NCBI RefSeq assembly: GCF_000024425.1
Contig: NC_013946.1
Location: 558,001-622,000, forward strand
Source of the DNA: Meiothermus ruber DSM 1279
Lineage (GTDB): Bacteria; Deinococcota; Deinococci; Deinococcales; Thermaceae
Direction: 5' to 3'
DNA length: 64,000 nucleotides
Positions 35,653 to 45,223 of this stretch are shown here, piece after piece; the first letter of the stretch is position 1, and each line of letters opens with the position of its first letter. A model generated the notes under the pieces. The model was not told the origin of the DNA and made no database searches. It worked only from the letters and a program-made list of their open reading frames with translations. The translations under genes and the position numbers were made by a program.

Positions 35653-36453
35653 ATGCGCTTGAGTCTGGTACCCACCCCCATCGGCAACCTCGAGGACATC
35701 ACCCTGCGGGCCTTGCGGGTGCTCAGGGAAGTCGAGGTGGTGGCCTGTGAGGATACCCGGCGCACCGGCATTCTGCTCAAACACTTTGGCATCTCCAAGC
35801 CGATGCTGCGCCTCGACCAGCACACCGTGGGCCAGGCCCGGCGGCTTTTGGAGGGGTACGAATGGGTGGCCTACGTGACCGATGCCGGCACCCCCGGCAT
35901 CTCCGACCCCGGCGCCGAACTGGTGGCCTTGGCCCTAAAAGAAGGCTGGCAGCTCGAGGTGCTGCCCGGCCCCACCGCCCTAATCCCGGCTTTGGTGGCC
36001 TCGGGCCTGCCAACCGCTCGCTTCGCCTTCGAGGGGTTCCTGCCCCAGAAGCGCTCGGAACGGCGGGCCCGCCTGGCGCAGGTGGCAGGCCGTACCGTGG
36101 TGCTCTACGAGGCCCCCCACCGTCTGCGTGAGACCCTGCAGGATCTGCTACAAATCTACGGCCCCGAGCACCCAGTGGCGGTGGCGCGGGAGCTTTCCAA
36201 GCTGCACGAGGAAATTTGGCGGGGCCGGCTGGCCGACGCGCTGGAACACTTCAAAGAACCCCGGGGTGAGTTTGTGCTGGTGTTGGGCCCCAAAGCGGAG
36301 CCTACAGCAGGTCTCGAGCAAGAAGCAGAAGCAGTGCTCGAGCACCTCAAAGCCCAGGGCCTGAAAGGCAAGGCGCTGGTCAAAGCCCTGACCGAGGCCG
36401 GGCTTCCCCGCAACCGGGCCTACGAACTTGCCCATAAGCCGGATACACCGTAG
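35653..36453 (+). CDS. rsmI: 16S rRNA (cytidine1402-2'-O)-methyltransferase
   Basis: 266 residues from ATG 35653. The N-terminus LSLVPTPIGNLEDITLRALR and VACEDTRRTGILLKHFGI, plus DAGTPGISDPG, are RsmI signatures of the tetrapyrrole-methylase fold. It uses SAM to methylate the ribose of C1402 in the 16S decoding centre. Longer in-frame starts exist but lack family homology. It is divergent from the M50 gene and monocistronic or loosely linked with pfkA. Confidence 0.93.
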   Translation: MRLSLVPTPIGNLEDITLRALRVLREVEVVACEDTRRTGILLKHFGISKPMLRLDQHTVGQARRLLEGYEWVAYVTDAGTPGISDPGAELVALALKEGWQLEVLPGPTALIPALVASGLPTARFAFEGFLPQKRSERRARLAQVAGRTVVLYEAPHRLRETLQDLLQIYGPEHPVAVARELSKLHEEIWRGRLADALEHFKEPRGEFVLVLGPKAEPTAGLEQEAEAVLEHLKAQGLKGKALVKALTEAGLPRNRAYELAHKPDTP

Positions 36454-36558
36454 TTGCCAGGTGGGTGCTACAAATAGACTTTCTGGGTAAACTAACAGGC
36501 AGTTTTTGGCTGAGGGCTCTGAGGCTCTGCTTAAAAAAATCTGTTGAGGAACGGTTGG

Positions 36559-37527
36559 ATGAAGCGAATTGCGGTTTTTACCAGTGGAGGCGACGCGCCC
36601 GGCATGAATGCCGCCATCCGGGCGGTGGTGCGTACGGGGGTGGCCCACGGCCTGGAGGTTATCGGCATCCGGGGTGGCTATCAGGGCATGATCGAGGGTG
36701 ACTTTATACCGATGGGGCCGCGGGATGTGGCCAACACCCTGCAGCGGGGGGGCACCATTCTGCTCACCGCCCGCAGCAAGGAGTTCATGACCCCTGAAGG
36801 CCGGGCCAGGGCCGCTGAAAACCTCAAAAAGGCCGGCATAGATGGGGTGATCGCCATTGGCGGCAACGGCACCTACGCCGGCGCGGCGAAGCTGCTGGCC
36901 GAACACCACATTCCGGTGGTGGGCGCGCCCGGCACCATTGACAACGACCTCTACGGCACCGATTACACCATCGGCTTTGATACGGCGGTGAACACCGCCC
37001 TGGAAGCCATTGACCGCATCCGCGATACCGCGGCCAGCCACTCGAGGGTCTTCTTTATCGAGGTGATGGGCCGCCATGCGGGTTTTATTGCCCTGGAAGT
37101 GGGCATTGCCGGGGGGGCCGAGGTAATCGTGATTCCTGAGATACCCACCAACGCCCAGGCTTGCGCTGAAGTGATCAATAAGTCGGCGGAGAAGGGCAAG
37201 CGCTCCTCCATTGTGGTGGTGGCCGAGGGCGGCTACGAGGGCGGCGCCGAGCAGTTGGCCAAAGATGTACGGCAGTACTCGGGTTTCGACGCGCGGGTTA
37301 CGGTGCTGGGCCACATCCAGCGCGGCGGTAGCCCCACCGCCAAAGACCGGGTGCTGGCCAGCCGCCTGGGAGCCGCCTGCGTGGAAGCCCTTCTAAGCGG
37401 GGCCAGCGGGGTTGCGATTGGCGAAGTGAACGACGAAATCCGTCTCACCCCCTTCAAGGAAGCCATCGAGAAGCGTAAGGATATCAACCACAAGAAATAC
37501 GAGCTGGCCAAAGTGCTGGCCCTGTGA
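36559..37527 (+). CDS. pfkA: ATP-dependent 6-phosphofructokinase
   Basis: 322 residues from ATG 36559, with AGGAACGG upstream. PfkA motifs are present: FTSGGDAPGMNAAIRAVVR (ATP site), GGNGTYAGA, the catalytic segment PGTIDNDLYGTDYTIGFDTA, and MGRHAGFIAL. It carries out the committed step of glycolysis. Gly and Asn at the GGNGT position agree with the bacterial ATP-type fold. Its length is standard. It acts in the cytoplasm. Confidence 0.94.
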   Translation: MKRIAVFTSGGDAPGMNAAIRAVVRTGVAHGLEVIGIRGGYQGMIEGDFIPMGPRDVANTLQRGGTILLTARSKEFMTPEGRARAAENLKKAGIDGVIAIGGNGTYAGAAKLLAEHHIPVVGAPGTIDNDLYGTDYTIGFDTAVNTALEAIDRIRDTAASHSRVFFIEVMGRHAGFIALEVGIAGGAEVIVIPEIPTNAQACAEVINKSAEKGKRSSIVVVAEGGYEGGAEQLAKDVRQYSGFDARVTVLGHIQRGGSPTAKDRVLASRLGAACVEALLSGASGVAIGEVNDEIRLTPFKEAIEKRKDINHKKYELAKVLAL

Positions 37528-37578
37528 CCGTTACCTACCTCACATCAGGCCAGAGGGCCTAGGCATAAGAATGCCACC

Positions 37579-38124
37579 ATGCAGACTTTAGAACTCGCCA
37601 CCCTGGGCGGTGGGTGTTTTTGGTGCCTTGAAGCCGTCTTCGACGAGTTAAAAGGCGTGGTGGATGTGGTTTCGGGGTACTCGGGGGGGCATGTGCCCAA
37701 CCCTACCTACGAGCAGGTGTGCAGCAAGCAGACCGGCCACGCCGAGGTGGTGCAGATCACCTTCGACCCCAGCGGTATCTCGTACCGGGAGGTGCTCGAG
37801 GTCTTCTTCACCATCCACGACCCCACCACGCTCAACCGCCAGGGCAACGATATAGGGCCGCAGTACCGCTCGGTGATTTTCTATCACTCCCCGGAGCAGC
37901 AGGCCGTGGCCCGGGAGGTCATGCAGGCCCTGGCCCAGGCTGGGGTGTGGGATAACCCCATTGTGACCGAGCTGGTGCCGTTTGAGCGGTTTTACCCTGC
38001 CGAGGACTACCACCAGGAATACTACAGGCGCAACCCCTACCAGCCCTACTGCGCACTGGTGGTGGGCCCCAAGGTGGCCAAGTTCCGTAAGCAGTACTTC
38101 GACCGGCTCAAGCGCACGGTTTGA
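37579..38124 (+). CDS. msrA: peptide methionine (S)-sulfoxide reductase
   Basis: 181 residues. The catalytic motif [11 protein letters not shown] is complete, and [31 protein letters not shown] and the C-terminal [13 protein letters not shown] are typical for MsrA. It repairs oxidised Met residues with thioredoxin as reductant. There is no MsrB domain fusion. It is followed 15 bases later by the RNase H gene. Confidence 0.94.
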   Translation: MQTLELATLGGGCFWCLEAVFDELKGVVDVVSGYSGGHVPNPTYEQVCSKQTGHAEVVQITFDPSGISYREVLEVFFTIHDPTTLNRQGNDIGPQYRSVIFYHSPEQQAVAREVMQALAQAGVWDNPIVTELVPFERFYPAEDYHQEYYRRNPYQPYCALVVGPKVAKFRKQYFDRLKRTV

Positions 38125-38139
38125 GTGGGGTTCGGGGTT

Positions 38140-38772
38140 ATGGCTCGAGCGGCGAAGAATCAAAGCAAGCATTACGTGGTCTGGAAGGGCCGAAAGACCG
38201 GTATATTCTCCTCCTGGCCCGAAGCCGAGGCGCAGGTCAAGGGTTTTGCGGGAGCCGAGTACAAGGCCTTCGATACCCTGAGCGAAGCCAGAGAGGCCTT
38301 TTCTGGGAGATACCAGGACTACCTGGGCCCAAAAGCCACGCAGAACCGCCTCCTGGAAGTTCCCCCACCGATTACCCCCAGCTACTGCGTGGACGCAGCT
38401 TGCAGCGGCAATCCGGGGCTGCTGGAGTACCGCTGTGTAGAGACCGCTTCGGGCAAGGAGATTTTTCACCGGGGACCCTTTGCTCAGGGCACCAACAACG
38501 TGGGCGAGTTTTTGGCGATTGTCGAGGCCCTGAGGCTTTGCAAAGAAAAGGGCTACACCTGGCCCATCTACTCCGACTCGATTAACGCGATTGCCTGGGT
38601 CAAGGCCAAAAAAGCCCGCACCAACCTGGTGCGCACCCAGCAAAACGCCGAGCTGTTCGAGCGCATATCCCAGGCCGAGGCCTGGCTACGCTCCCATACC
38701 TACCCTAACCCGATCCTCAAGTGGCAGACCGATAGCTGGGGGGAGAACCCGGCGGATTTCGGGCGGAAATAA
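38140..38772 (+). CDS. RNase HI with N-terminal viroplasmin-like domain
   Basis: 210 residues from ATG 38140. Residues 8-55 form the caulimovirus viroplasmin/hybrid-binding domain: HYVVWKGRKTGIFSSWPEAE, then VKGFAGAEYKAFDTLSEA. Residues 85-210 are RNase H with catalytic acids in CVDAACSGNPG (Asp), NNVGEFLAIVEAL (Glu), IYSDSINAI (Asp) and ENPADFGRK (Asp). It cleaves the RNA strand of RNA/DNA hybrids. The arrangement is like eukaryotic RNase H1 and some bacterial homologues. Overlap with msrA was avoided by choosing the second start. Confidence 0.88.
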   Translation: MARAAKNQSKHYVVWKGRKTGIFSSWPEAEAQVKGFAGAEYKAFDTLSEAREAFSGRYQDYLGPKATQNRLLEVPPPITPSYCVDAACSGNPGLLEYRCVETASGKEIFHRGPFAQGTNNVGEFLAIVEALRLCKEKGYTWPIYSDSINAIAWVKAKKARTNLVRTQQNAELFERISQAEAWLRSHTYPNPILKWQTDSWGENPADFGRK

Positions 38773-38779
38773 ATGGGCT

Positions 38780-39265
38780 TTAGGGGTGGCGGATGTGCGG
38801 GATTAAGGCTGTTTTGAATAGGGGGCTGCCCGCCGCCCAGTCGAACAAGGGGCGGGCAAAAGCGCTGCTGACGATGCCATCTTTGACCCCGCTGGAAATT
38901 TGCTCGGAAGGGTAGCGCAGAGCGCCGGTGGAGGCCACAAATTCGCTGGGGAAGCCCACCCAGATTACAGCGGCTAAGAACAGCCCCCAGGCCAACCCCC
39001 CAAGGCCGCCAATGATGCCCTCGAGAACCGGGCTGAGGGGATTAATCGGAATGAAATGCCGCACATAGGCCATACCCAGGCTCAAGGCCAGGGCCAGCAC
39101 CGGCAGGGCTGCGATCGGCAGCAGGGATCCAGCCCAGGCTGTGAGCAATATGTAGAGTAGCAAAGCGGGTACTACCGCCAGTGTAAAAGCAACCCCCTGG
39201 CGAATGCCTACGCCGAGGGCAGCCGAAAGGACTAGAAGGGCCACTAAGTCGAGCCAGCTAAGCAT
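38780..39265 (-). CDS. CvpA-family membrane protein
   Basis: 161 residues from ATG 39265. Four hydrophobic helices, beginning LSWLDLVALLVLSAALGVGI, with a conserved-looking middle NPLSPVLEGIIGGLGGLAWG. This matches CvpA/colicin V production family proteins, whose exact role is unknown (membrane homeostasis or export). It is convergent with the RNase H gene. Confidence 0.72.
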   Translation of the reverse strand: MLSWLDLVALLVLSAALGVGIRQGVAFTLAVVPALLLYILLTAWAGSLLPIAALPVLALALSLGMAYVRHFIPINPLSPVLEGIIGGLGGLAWGLFLAAVIWVGFPSEFVASTGALRYPSEQISSGVKDGIVSSAFARPLFDWAAGSPLFKTALIPHIRHP

Positions 39266-39268
39266 CAA

Positions 39269-39692
39269 ACCGGAGTATACCCGCCCTGAGGGGCTTAGAG
39301 GCGCTATTTTGACCAGAGGGGCTCTGTGGAGCTGGGAGCGGCCAGGAAAAGCAGGGTATAAGCGCGAGCGTGCGCACTAGACCGACATAAGGCAAGCTGC
39401 CAGCCAATCGGATAGCGAGGTGAGATGATCCCAGACAGGGGCAGAAGGGGAGGCTGCTGGGCGGTGAGCACCCTTTTAAGGCTGGCTTGCCCGCTACGGC
39501 CCGCAGTTGGGATGCCACTGTTGAAGCTGGGGCCAGCCAGGCTCATTCTGGGCAAGAAAGAGCTAGCCGAGCAGGGCAAGTGTTCATGCACAAAGCCCTG
39601 AACGAATTCTGCGCGGCCTGGATCGGGTCGCTGAGCGGGGGTGAATTGAACCGCCACTTTTCCGCTTACGGCCGTAAGGATATGCTGCTGCT
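39269..39692. other. 424-bp gap without recognisable gene
   Basis: It lies between the divergent cvpA-like gene and argJ. Short open frames exist on both strands, but none has a family signature, a plausible ribosome binding site or codon use like the neighbours. It presumably holds the promoters of both genes; no convincing -35/-10 pair was picked out. Confidence 0.4.
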
Positions 39693-40835
39693 ATGCGACT
39701 TCCGATTGGTTTTCGCGCCGGTGCAACCCAGGCCGGCATCAAACCCTCCGGCAAGCCTGACCTGGCCCTTTTGGTCTCGGGAACGCCCTGTAGCTGGGCT
39801 TTTGTGGGAACCCTGAACAAAGCCGCTGCACCTTGCGTGGCTCGAGGCCGCCAACTGCTGGCTGCCGGCCAGGGTCTGCAAGCCATCGTGGTCAATGCCG
39901 GCAATGCCAACTGTGCCACGGGTGAGCAGGGCATCTGGGCCGATGCGCGCATGGCCGAACTGGCGGCGGCGCAGCTACAGCTTGCACCCGAGACGGTGCT
40001 GACCGCCTCTACCGGGGTGATTGGGCAGCCCTTGCCGGTGGAAAAAATCGAGGCTGCCCTGCCCCAGATTCGGCTGGGACTGGAAATAGACCCCTTCATG
40101 GAAGCCATCATGACCACCGACCTGGTGCCCAAGATGGCCGAGGCCACCCTCTCGAGCGGGGCGCGGGTGGTGGGGGTTTGCAAGGGGAGCGGCATGATTG
40201 CCCCCAACATGGCCACCATGCTGGCTTATATCGTCTCGGACGCGGCGGTTTCCCAGGAAGAGCTGCGCCGGGGCTGGCAGGGCGTGGTGGATAAAAGCTT
40301 CAACCAGGTGACGGTGGACACCGACACCTCCACCAACGACATGGCCGTTCTGATGACCAACGGCGCGGCGGGGCCGGTGGATTTGGCCGAGTTCTGGCAG
40401 GCGGTGGAGCGGGTTTGTGTGGAGCTGGCCCGCAAGCTGGCCCGCGATGGCGAAGGGGCCACCAAGCTGCTGACCGTAAAGGTTACCGGGGCCAAAAGCG
40501 ACGTGGAGGCCCGCAAGGCCGCCCTCTCGGTAGCGGCCAGCCCTTTATGGAAAAGCGCCGTCTACGGCAACGACCCCAACTGGGGCCGCGTCATGATGGC
40601 GCTGGGCAAGGCGGGGGTGGCGCTCGAGCCCGACAAAGTGCGCATTACCCTGCAGGGCATTCCCCTCTATGCCGGGAAGGTGCTCGAGTTCGACCGGGCC
40701 CAGGCCAGCCAGGCCATGCAAGCCGAAGAAGTGCTGGTCGAGGCCGACCTGGGGCTGGGGGAGGGGCAGGGAACGGCCTGGGGATGCGACCTCACCGAGG
40801 GCTACGTGCGAATTAATGCGCTCTATACCACCTAA
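39693..40835 (+). CDS. argJ: bifunctional ornithine acetyltransferase / N-acetylglutamate synthase
   Basis: 380 residues. The autoprocessing site is clear in [19 protein letters not shown]: cleavage before the Thr of ATML gives alpha and beta chains, and that Thr is the nucleophile. Other ArgJ landmarks are [15 protein letters not shown] near the N-terminus and [16 protein letters not shown] near the end. It acts in the cyclic arginine pathway. The C-terminus ALYTT has the usual length. Confidence 0.95.
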   Translation: MRLPIGFRAGATQAGIKPSGKPDLALLVSGTPCSWAFVGTLNKAAAPCVARGRQLLAAGQGLQAIVVNAGNANCATGEQGIWADARMAELAAAQLQLAPETVLTASTGVIGQPLPVEKIEAALPQIRLGLEIDPFMEAIMTTDLVPKMAEATLSSGARVVGVCKGSGMIAPNMATMLAYIVSDAAVSQEELRRGWQGVVDKSFNQVTVDTDTSTNDMAVLMTNGAAGPVDLAEFWQAVERVCVELARKLARDGEGATKLLTVKVTGAKSDVEARKAALSVAASPLWKSAVYGNDPNWGRVMMALGKAGVALEPDKVRITLQGIPLYAGKVLEFDRAQASQAMQAEEVLVEADLGLGEGQGTAWGCDLTEGYVRINALYTT

Positions 40836-40889
40836 GGTAACGCCAAAATAACGCAAAGGTGCTAGACTACCCTTGGAGGTGAACAAAAG

Positions 40890-41351
40890 ATGAAGCGTTT
40901 GGCACCCTTGGTTGTGTTGTTTGCGTTGCTGTTTGGCTCTCTCGGCAAGGCCCAGTCGGATGGTTTTGGTATTTACTCGGGCTTCCCGACCTGGATTGGT
41001 GTGCAGTATCAGGTCAGCAGCTTCCGCTTGGGGGCCGGCCTGGCCTTTGCAGGGCTGGGGGCTGGGGCCGATTACATCGTGCTCGAGCAGGCCATCCCGG
41101 CTGCACCGGGCTTCGACCTGAGCTGGTACGCCGGCGCCGGGGCCTCGGTGGGGTTCTGGACGGTTCTGAGCAACACCGGTATTTACATCTTCCCCCACGG
41201 TTTGGTTGGCATTGAGTACGCCTTCCCGGCCCAGCCCTTCAGCGTTTATGGCGAGCTCCAGGTGGGCTTCGGGATTGGTACCGGGGCGCTCTCGGGTGTG
41301 ATTGGAGGCGTGGACTTCAACGCACGGGCTGGCCTAATTTTCAGACCCTGA
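40890..41351 (+). CDS. exported small beta-barrel-like protein
   Basis: 153 residues. A signal peptide (residues 1-21, ending GKAQ) is followed by alternating hydrophobic/Gly-rich strands (FRLGAGLAFAGLGAGADYIV, AGLIFRP at the end). This resembles a small outer-membrane barrel, and the terminal aromatic-Arg-Pro tail fits. Shine-Dalgarno TGGAGG lies 10 bases before the ATG. The family is not recognised and the function unknown. Confidence 0.6.
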   Translation: MKRLAPLVVLFALLFGSLGKAQSDGFGIYSGFPTWIGVQYQVSSFRLGAGLAFAGLGAGADYIVLEQAIPAAPGFDLSWYAGAGASVGFWTVLSNTGIYIFPHGLVGIEYAFPAQPFSVYGELQVGFGIGTGALSGVIGGVDFNARAGLIFRP

Positions 41352-41371
41352 GCAACTGTTAGGATGGAGGG

Positions 41372-42022
41372 GTGCGGTACGCGCCCCTTCTCTTTTTGTT
41401 GCTACTTGCGGGATGCCAGCGGCCGGGGGATACCCAGCCACCGCTCATCGGTATTACCCAGCCCAAAAGTGGGGTGCTCTCCCAGCGCTCGCTGCAGGTG
41501 CAGGGGTACGCCCTCGACGATGTGGGGGTGCAGAGCGTAAAAGCGGGCGGGAAGGAACTGTTGCCCGAAGCCAGCCGGGGGCAGAAGCTGGTGCGCTTCA
41601 CCTTCCGGGTGCAGGCCCCCCAGTCGGGGCAGGTGGAGATCAAGGTGGACGCCACCGACATGAGCGGCCAGACCCGCACCGTGCGCCTGCCGCTGGTGCT
41701 GGATGCCCGTCCCCCGCAGATCGTCATCGAGCGGGCCGAGCGCGTTGTTACCGTGGTGCAACCGGCCCACAAGCGCACCCTGCCCGATGGCACCGAGGAG
41801 GAAATTCCGGCCCGCACCGAGTCCACCCTGCAAATCTCCGGGCGGGTGCTGGATGATACCGGGGTGGATCGGGTTACCTTGCAGTACAACCGCACCTTTA
41901 GCCCGCTGTCGCTACCCAAAGGCAAAGAGGTCAGTTTTTACGTGGAGCTGCCGGTGCGGCGGGTGACCCTGATTGCGGTGGATGCAGCCGGCAACCGCAC
42001 CAGCGTGGATGTGAGTCGCTGA
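41372..42022 (+). CDS. lipoprotein with Ig-like repeats
   Basis: 216 residues with a GTG start after GGATGGAGG. The lipobox LLAGC places the lipidated Cys at 15. Two or three repeats with the pattern GYALDDVGVQSVKAGGKEL and GRVLDDTGVDRVTLQYNRTF resemble bacterial Ig-like/cadherin-type strands. It is probably anchored to a membrane surface. It lies 20 bases after the barrel-like gene and is likely co-transcribed. The role is unknown. Confidence 0.65.
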   Translation: MRYAPLLFLLLLAGCQRPGDTQPPLIGITQPKSGVLSQRSLQVQGYALDDVGVQSVKAGGKELLPEASRGQKLVRFTFRVQAPQSGQVEIKVDATDMSGQTRTVRLPLVLDARPPQIVIERAERVVTVVQPAHKRTLPDGTEEEIPARTESTLQISGRVLDDTGVDRVTLQYNRTFSPLSLPKGKEVSFYVELPVRRVTLIAVDAAGNRTSVDVSR

Positions 42023-42023
42023 G

Positions 42024-43118
42024 TTATGGGTCGGGCTCGAGCAGGGCGCTGCTCATGGCGAGGCCGCGTGCTGTCGGGCGCAGCCCTTCCCGCACCACCT
42101 CGAGCCAGCCCGCTTGCCGGGCCTTTTCCCGCACCTGCTTGAGAAAGCGAGGGTTCCACCCGAACTCCTCGAGCACCTCCCCTTCGGGCACCGGCTGATC
42201 GTGGTGGGCCAGGTGTGCGACCAGCAGGCGGGCGGCGACCTCGAGGCGCTGTCGTTCCCGGCGCAGGCGGGCGGTGAGGTAGCCCTCCACGGGCGAAAAG
42301 AGGAAGGCCAGGGTAAAGCAAAGCCCGGCCACCGTGGCCATCATGCCGGCGATGGAGGCGTCCAGCCAGATGGCCAGCGCATATCCCGCCAGGCTGGAAA
42401 CCACCCCGACCCCCACCGCCAGGGCAATCATCACCGGCAGGCGCCGCGTGAGCAGGTAGGCCGTAGCGGGAGGAATGATCAGGAAGGCCACAATCAAAAT
42501 GGCTCCCACCGACTGGAAAGCCCCCACCGAGGTGAAGGAGACCAGGGTCATCAGACCGTAGTGCAGCGCGCCGGGTGCGAGGCCCAGCGCGGCGGCCAGG
42601 CCAGGATCGAAGGTAGAGAGCTTGAGTTCCTTATAAAACAGCAGCACGAACAGCAGGTTGAGCAGGGTGAGCGAGCCCATCACCAGCCACGACTCGGGCA
42701 CCTCCCGGCCCCACAGGTTCAGGGTGTTGAAGGGGGCATAGGCGATCTCACCGTAGAGCACGGCGTCCATGTCCAGGTGCACGTTGCGGAAGAAAAGCGA
42801 GACCGCCAAGACCCCCAGGCTAAACAGCGCAGGGAACACGATTCCGATGGCCGCATCGTTTTTGACCTTGCCGGTGCGGGTTAGCCACTCCACCAGAACC
42901 ACGGTCACCAGGCCCGCGGCGGCGGCCCCCAGCAAGGCCGGTACAGTGGCCCGCTCGCCGCCGGAAAGCCAGTAGGCCAGCACGATGCCCGGCAGCACCG
43001 CGTGGGAGATGGCATCGGACAGCAGGGCCATACGGCGCAGCACCAGGAAGCTGCCCACCAGGGCCGAGGCCGTGGAGACCAGGATGGCGGTGAGGATAAT
43101 TACCAGGTCGGCGTTCAT
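42024..43118 (-). CDS. metal ABC transporter permease with C-terminal winged helix (second permease)
   Basis: 364 residues. Residues 1-283 are the ZnuB/MntB-type permease: SFLVLRRMALLSDAISHAVL at the N-terminus and AFQSVGAILIVAFLIIPPAT. Residues 285-364 are a soluble extension that reads as a winged helix (VPEGEVLEEFGWNPRFLKQV, then RQAGWLEVVREGLRPTARG). Ordinary family members end near 280. It overlaps the first permease by four bases. It imports Mn, Zn or Fe with the ATPase and binding protein upstream. Confidence 0.88.
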   Translation of the reverse strand: MNADLVIILTAILVSTASALVGSFLVLRRMALLSDAISHAVLPGIVLAYWLSGGERATVPALLGAAAAGLVTVVLVEWLTRTGKVKNDAAIGIVFPALFSLGVLAVSLFFRNVHLDMDAVLYGEIAYAPFNTLNLWGREVPESWLVMGSLTLLNLLFVLLFYKELKLSTFDPGLAAALGLAPGALHYGLMTLVSFTSVGAFQSVGAILIVAFLIIPPATAYLLTRRLPVMIALAVGVGVVSSLAGYALAIWLDASIAGMMATVAGLCFTLAFLFSPVEGYLTARLRRERQRLEVAARLLVAHLAHHDQPVPEGEVLEEFGWNPRFLKQVREKARQAGWLEVVREGLRPTARGLAMSSALLEPDP

Positions 43119-44248
43119 GACGAACCCTCCACCCTATGCGGCAAAACCCGCATGGCTTGCTCGAGTTCGTGGGCTTTCTGTTCGCCGGTCGGTGTGAGGA
43201 TAAAGCCCTGCGGGTGTTCCTGTACCCAGCCCAAAGACCGCAGGGCCTCGAGGTTCTGTAAGGCCACGGCCACCGGCTCGCGGCGGCGCTCTGCCAGGGT
43301 CTGCGGGGTCAGGGTGCCGTGGGCGTGCAGCACGTGGGCGTCCAGCAGGAGGCGCTCGAGGCGCACCCGGCGGCGGTTCTGCCGGGTGCGGGCCCAGTCC
43401 CACACCAGCCCCCTGAGCGGGGCAAAAAAGAGCGAGACCAGCAGGATGGCGCTCATCGAGAGCACCACCAGCGGGCCGGTGGGCAGGTTTTCGCGGGTGG
43501 CCGAGATCAAGGCCCCGCTCACCCCGGCCATGGCTCCAAACAGCGCCGAGAGCCCGATCATCGCCTCCAGCCGGTTGGTCCACTGCCTCGCGGCGGCAGC
43601 CGGGGCAATCAGCATGGCCGCCATCAAGACCACCCCTACGGTTTGCAGCCCCACCATGACCGCCAGCACCATCAGGGAGGTGAGGAGGGTGTTCAGCCCC
43701 CGCACCGGCAGGCCCAGGCTGTGGGCGTAGGCGGGGTCGAAGGAAAGCAGCTTGAACTCTTTGTAAAACAGCCCCACCACCAGCAGCGCGACGCCGCCCA
43801 GCACCATAAAGTTCCGTACGTCGGAGGCCACAATGGTAGCGGCCTGCCCGAAGATGTACTGATCCAGCCCGGCCTGGCTGGCGTTGTTGCTGTGCTGGAT
43901 AAAGGTGAGCAGGGCCACCCCGAAGCCAAAAAAGCTGCTGAGCATCACCCCCAGGGCCGAGTCCTCGGGTAGCCGGCTGTGGCGTAACACAGCCAGCACC
44001 AGCCAGGCGGCCAGCCAGCCGGCCAGACCCCCGCCCAGGAGCAGCACCAGGGGGGCCTTGGTGCCGGTGAGGATGAAGGCCAGGCAGATGCCCGGTAGCG
44101 CGGCGTGGGCCAGCACATCCCCCAGCAGGCTCTGGCGGCGCAGGACAGCAAAAGCCCCCAGCACCCCGCCCACCACCCCCAGCATGGCCGAGCCCAGCGC
44201 CACGTTGCGCAGGGTGTAGTCGGTAAAGATAAGCAGGAGTTCAGACAT
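43115..44248 (-). CDS. metal ABC transporter permease with C-terminal winged helix (first permease)
   Basis: 377 residues from ATG 44248. Residues 1-283 are the MntB/TroC-type permease (LRRQSLLGDVLAHAALPGIC, VGLQTVGVVLMAAMLIAPAA). Residues 290-377 form a helix-turn-helix-like tail (HAHGTLTPQTLAERRREPVA, then LRSLGWVQEHPQGFILTPTG). Its sequence recalls DtxR-type N-termini. A 195-bp gap with a GC-rich hairpin (GCCCC/GGGGGC) separates it from the ATPase gene. A longer upstream start is open but has no family similarity. Confidence 0.88.
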   Translation of the reverse strand: MSELLLIFTDYTLRNVALGSAMLGVVGGVLGAFAVLRRQSLLGDVLAHAALPGICLAFILTGTKAPLVLLLGGGLAGWLAAWLVLAVLRHSRLPEDSALGVMLSSFFGFGVALLTFIQHSNNASQAGLDQYIFGQAATIVASDVRNFMVLGGVALLVVGLFYKEFKLLSFDPAYAHSLGLPVRGLNTLLTSLMVLAVMVGLQTVGVVLMAAMLIAPAAAARQWTNRLEAMIGLSALFGAMAGVSGALISATRENLPTGPLVVLSMSAILLVSLFFAPLRGLVWDWARTRQNRRRVRLERLLLDAHVLHAHGTLTPQTLAERRREPVAVALQNLEALRSLGWVQEHPQGFILTPTGEQKAHELEQAMRVLPHRVEGSS

Positions 44249-44443
44249 AGTGAGGAAGAATGGTTCCAAGGGATGGCTGCGGCGTGGGGTTTGCTCATGC
44301 CCCCGGGCAGGGGCACGGGCCCGTCCCGCTCTCACGGCTTTCGTGCATTGCATGAGAGGAGCCGCGAACTGGGACGCAGAGAAAACTGTTTTGAAAGGCG
44401 GCCTCGAGCCCGTGGTGGTTGTGTAAAGAGATGCTTTTCCAGC

Positions 44444-45223
44444 TCATGCGCTGTGCCTTTCCCCCCACCGCATCCGCTCCCCGTAGGTTCGTTTTAGGTT
44501 CTCGGGTGTAAACACCTCTTCCATCGGCCCGCTGGCTATTACCTGCACGTTCAGCAGGGTCAGGTGGTCGAAGTAATCGCGCACGGTTTCCAGGTCGTGG
44601 TGTACCACCACCACGGTTTTACCCTGCTTCTTAAGCTCGTGCAGTACCCGCAGGATGGCCTCTTCGGTAACGGCATCCACCCCAGCGAAGGGCTCGTCCA
44701 TAAAGTAGAGATCGGCATCCTGGGCCAGGGCCCGGGCCAGAAACACCCGCTGCTGCTGGCCGCCGGATAGCTGCGAGATCTGGCGGGTGGTAAAGGCCTG
44801 CATCGAGACCTGCTCCAGGCAGCGCAGGGCTGCCTCGCGCTCGCGCGGGCCGGGCCGCTTGAACCAGCCCAACTGGCCGTAAAGCCCCATCATGACCACG
44901 TCCAGTACGCTGGTGGGGAAATCCCAGTCCACCGAGCCCCGCTGGGGCACATAGCCGATGCGTTTGCGGGCCTGTGCCAGGCTCTGGCCAAAAAAGCGCA
45001 CCTGCCCCGAGGCCACCGGCACCAGCCCCAGGACTGCCTTAATCAGGGTGGATTTGCCCGCCCCGTTGGGGCCCACAATGGCGCAAAGCTGCCCGGTGGG
45101 TACTTCCAGATCCACATCCCACAAGGCTGGCTTCTCCCGGTAGACCACGGTCAGGTCGCGCACGCGGAGGGGGCTCGAGGCCCCGGATTCCGGGTTCTGA
45201 ACGGTTCTAGGTTGGGTGATCAC
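44444..45223 (-). CDS. metal ABC transporter ATPase
   Basis: 259 residues. Walker [10 protein letters not shown], signature LSGGQQQR and Walker [10 protein letters not shown] identify the family. The family-typical stretch [20 protein letters not shown] is characteristic of MntA/ZnuC-type Mn/Zn importers. It overlaps the end of the binding-protein gene by four bases. It powers uptake through the two permeases. Confidence 0.92.
   Translation of the reverse strand: MITQPRTVQNPESGASSPLRVRDLTVVYREKPALWDVDLEVPTGQLCAIVGPNGAGKSTLIKAVLGLVPVASGQVRFFGQSLAQARKRIGYVPQRGSVDWDFPTSVLDVVMMGLYGQLGWFKRPGPREREAALRCLEQVSMQAFTTRQISQLSGGQQQRVFLARALAQDADLYFMDEPFAGVDAVTEEAILRVLHELKKQGKTVVVVHHDLETVRDYFDHLTLLNVQVIASGPMEEVFTPENLKRTYGERMRWGERHSA

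Noticed and set aside
39304-39657. 117-residue minus-strand frame in the gap before argJ
   Set aside because: No domain, no start signal, low-complexity composition unlike the neighbouring genes. Probably a chance frame.
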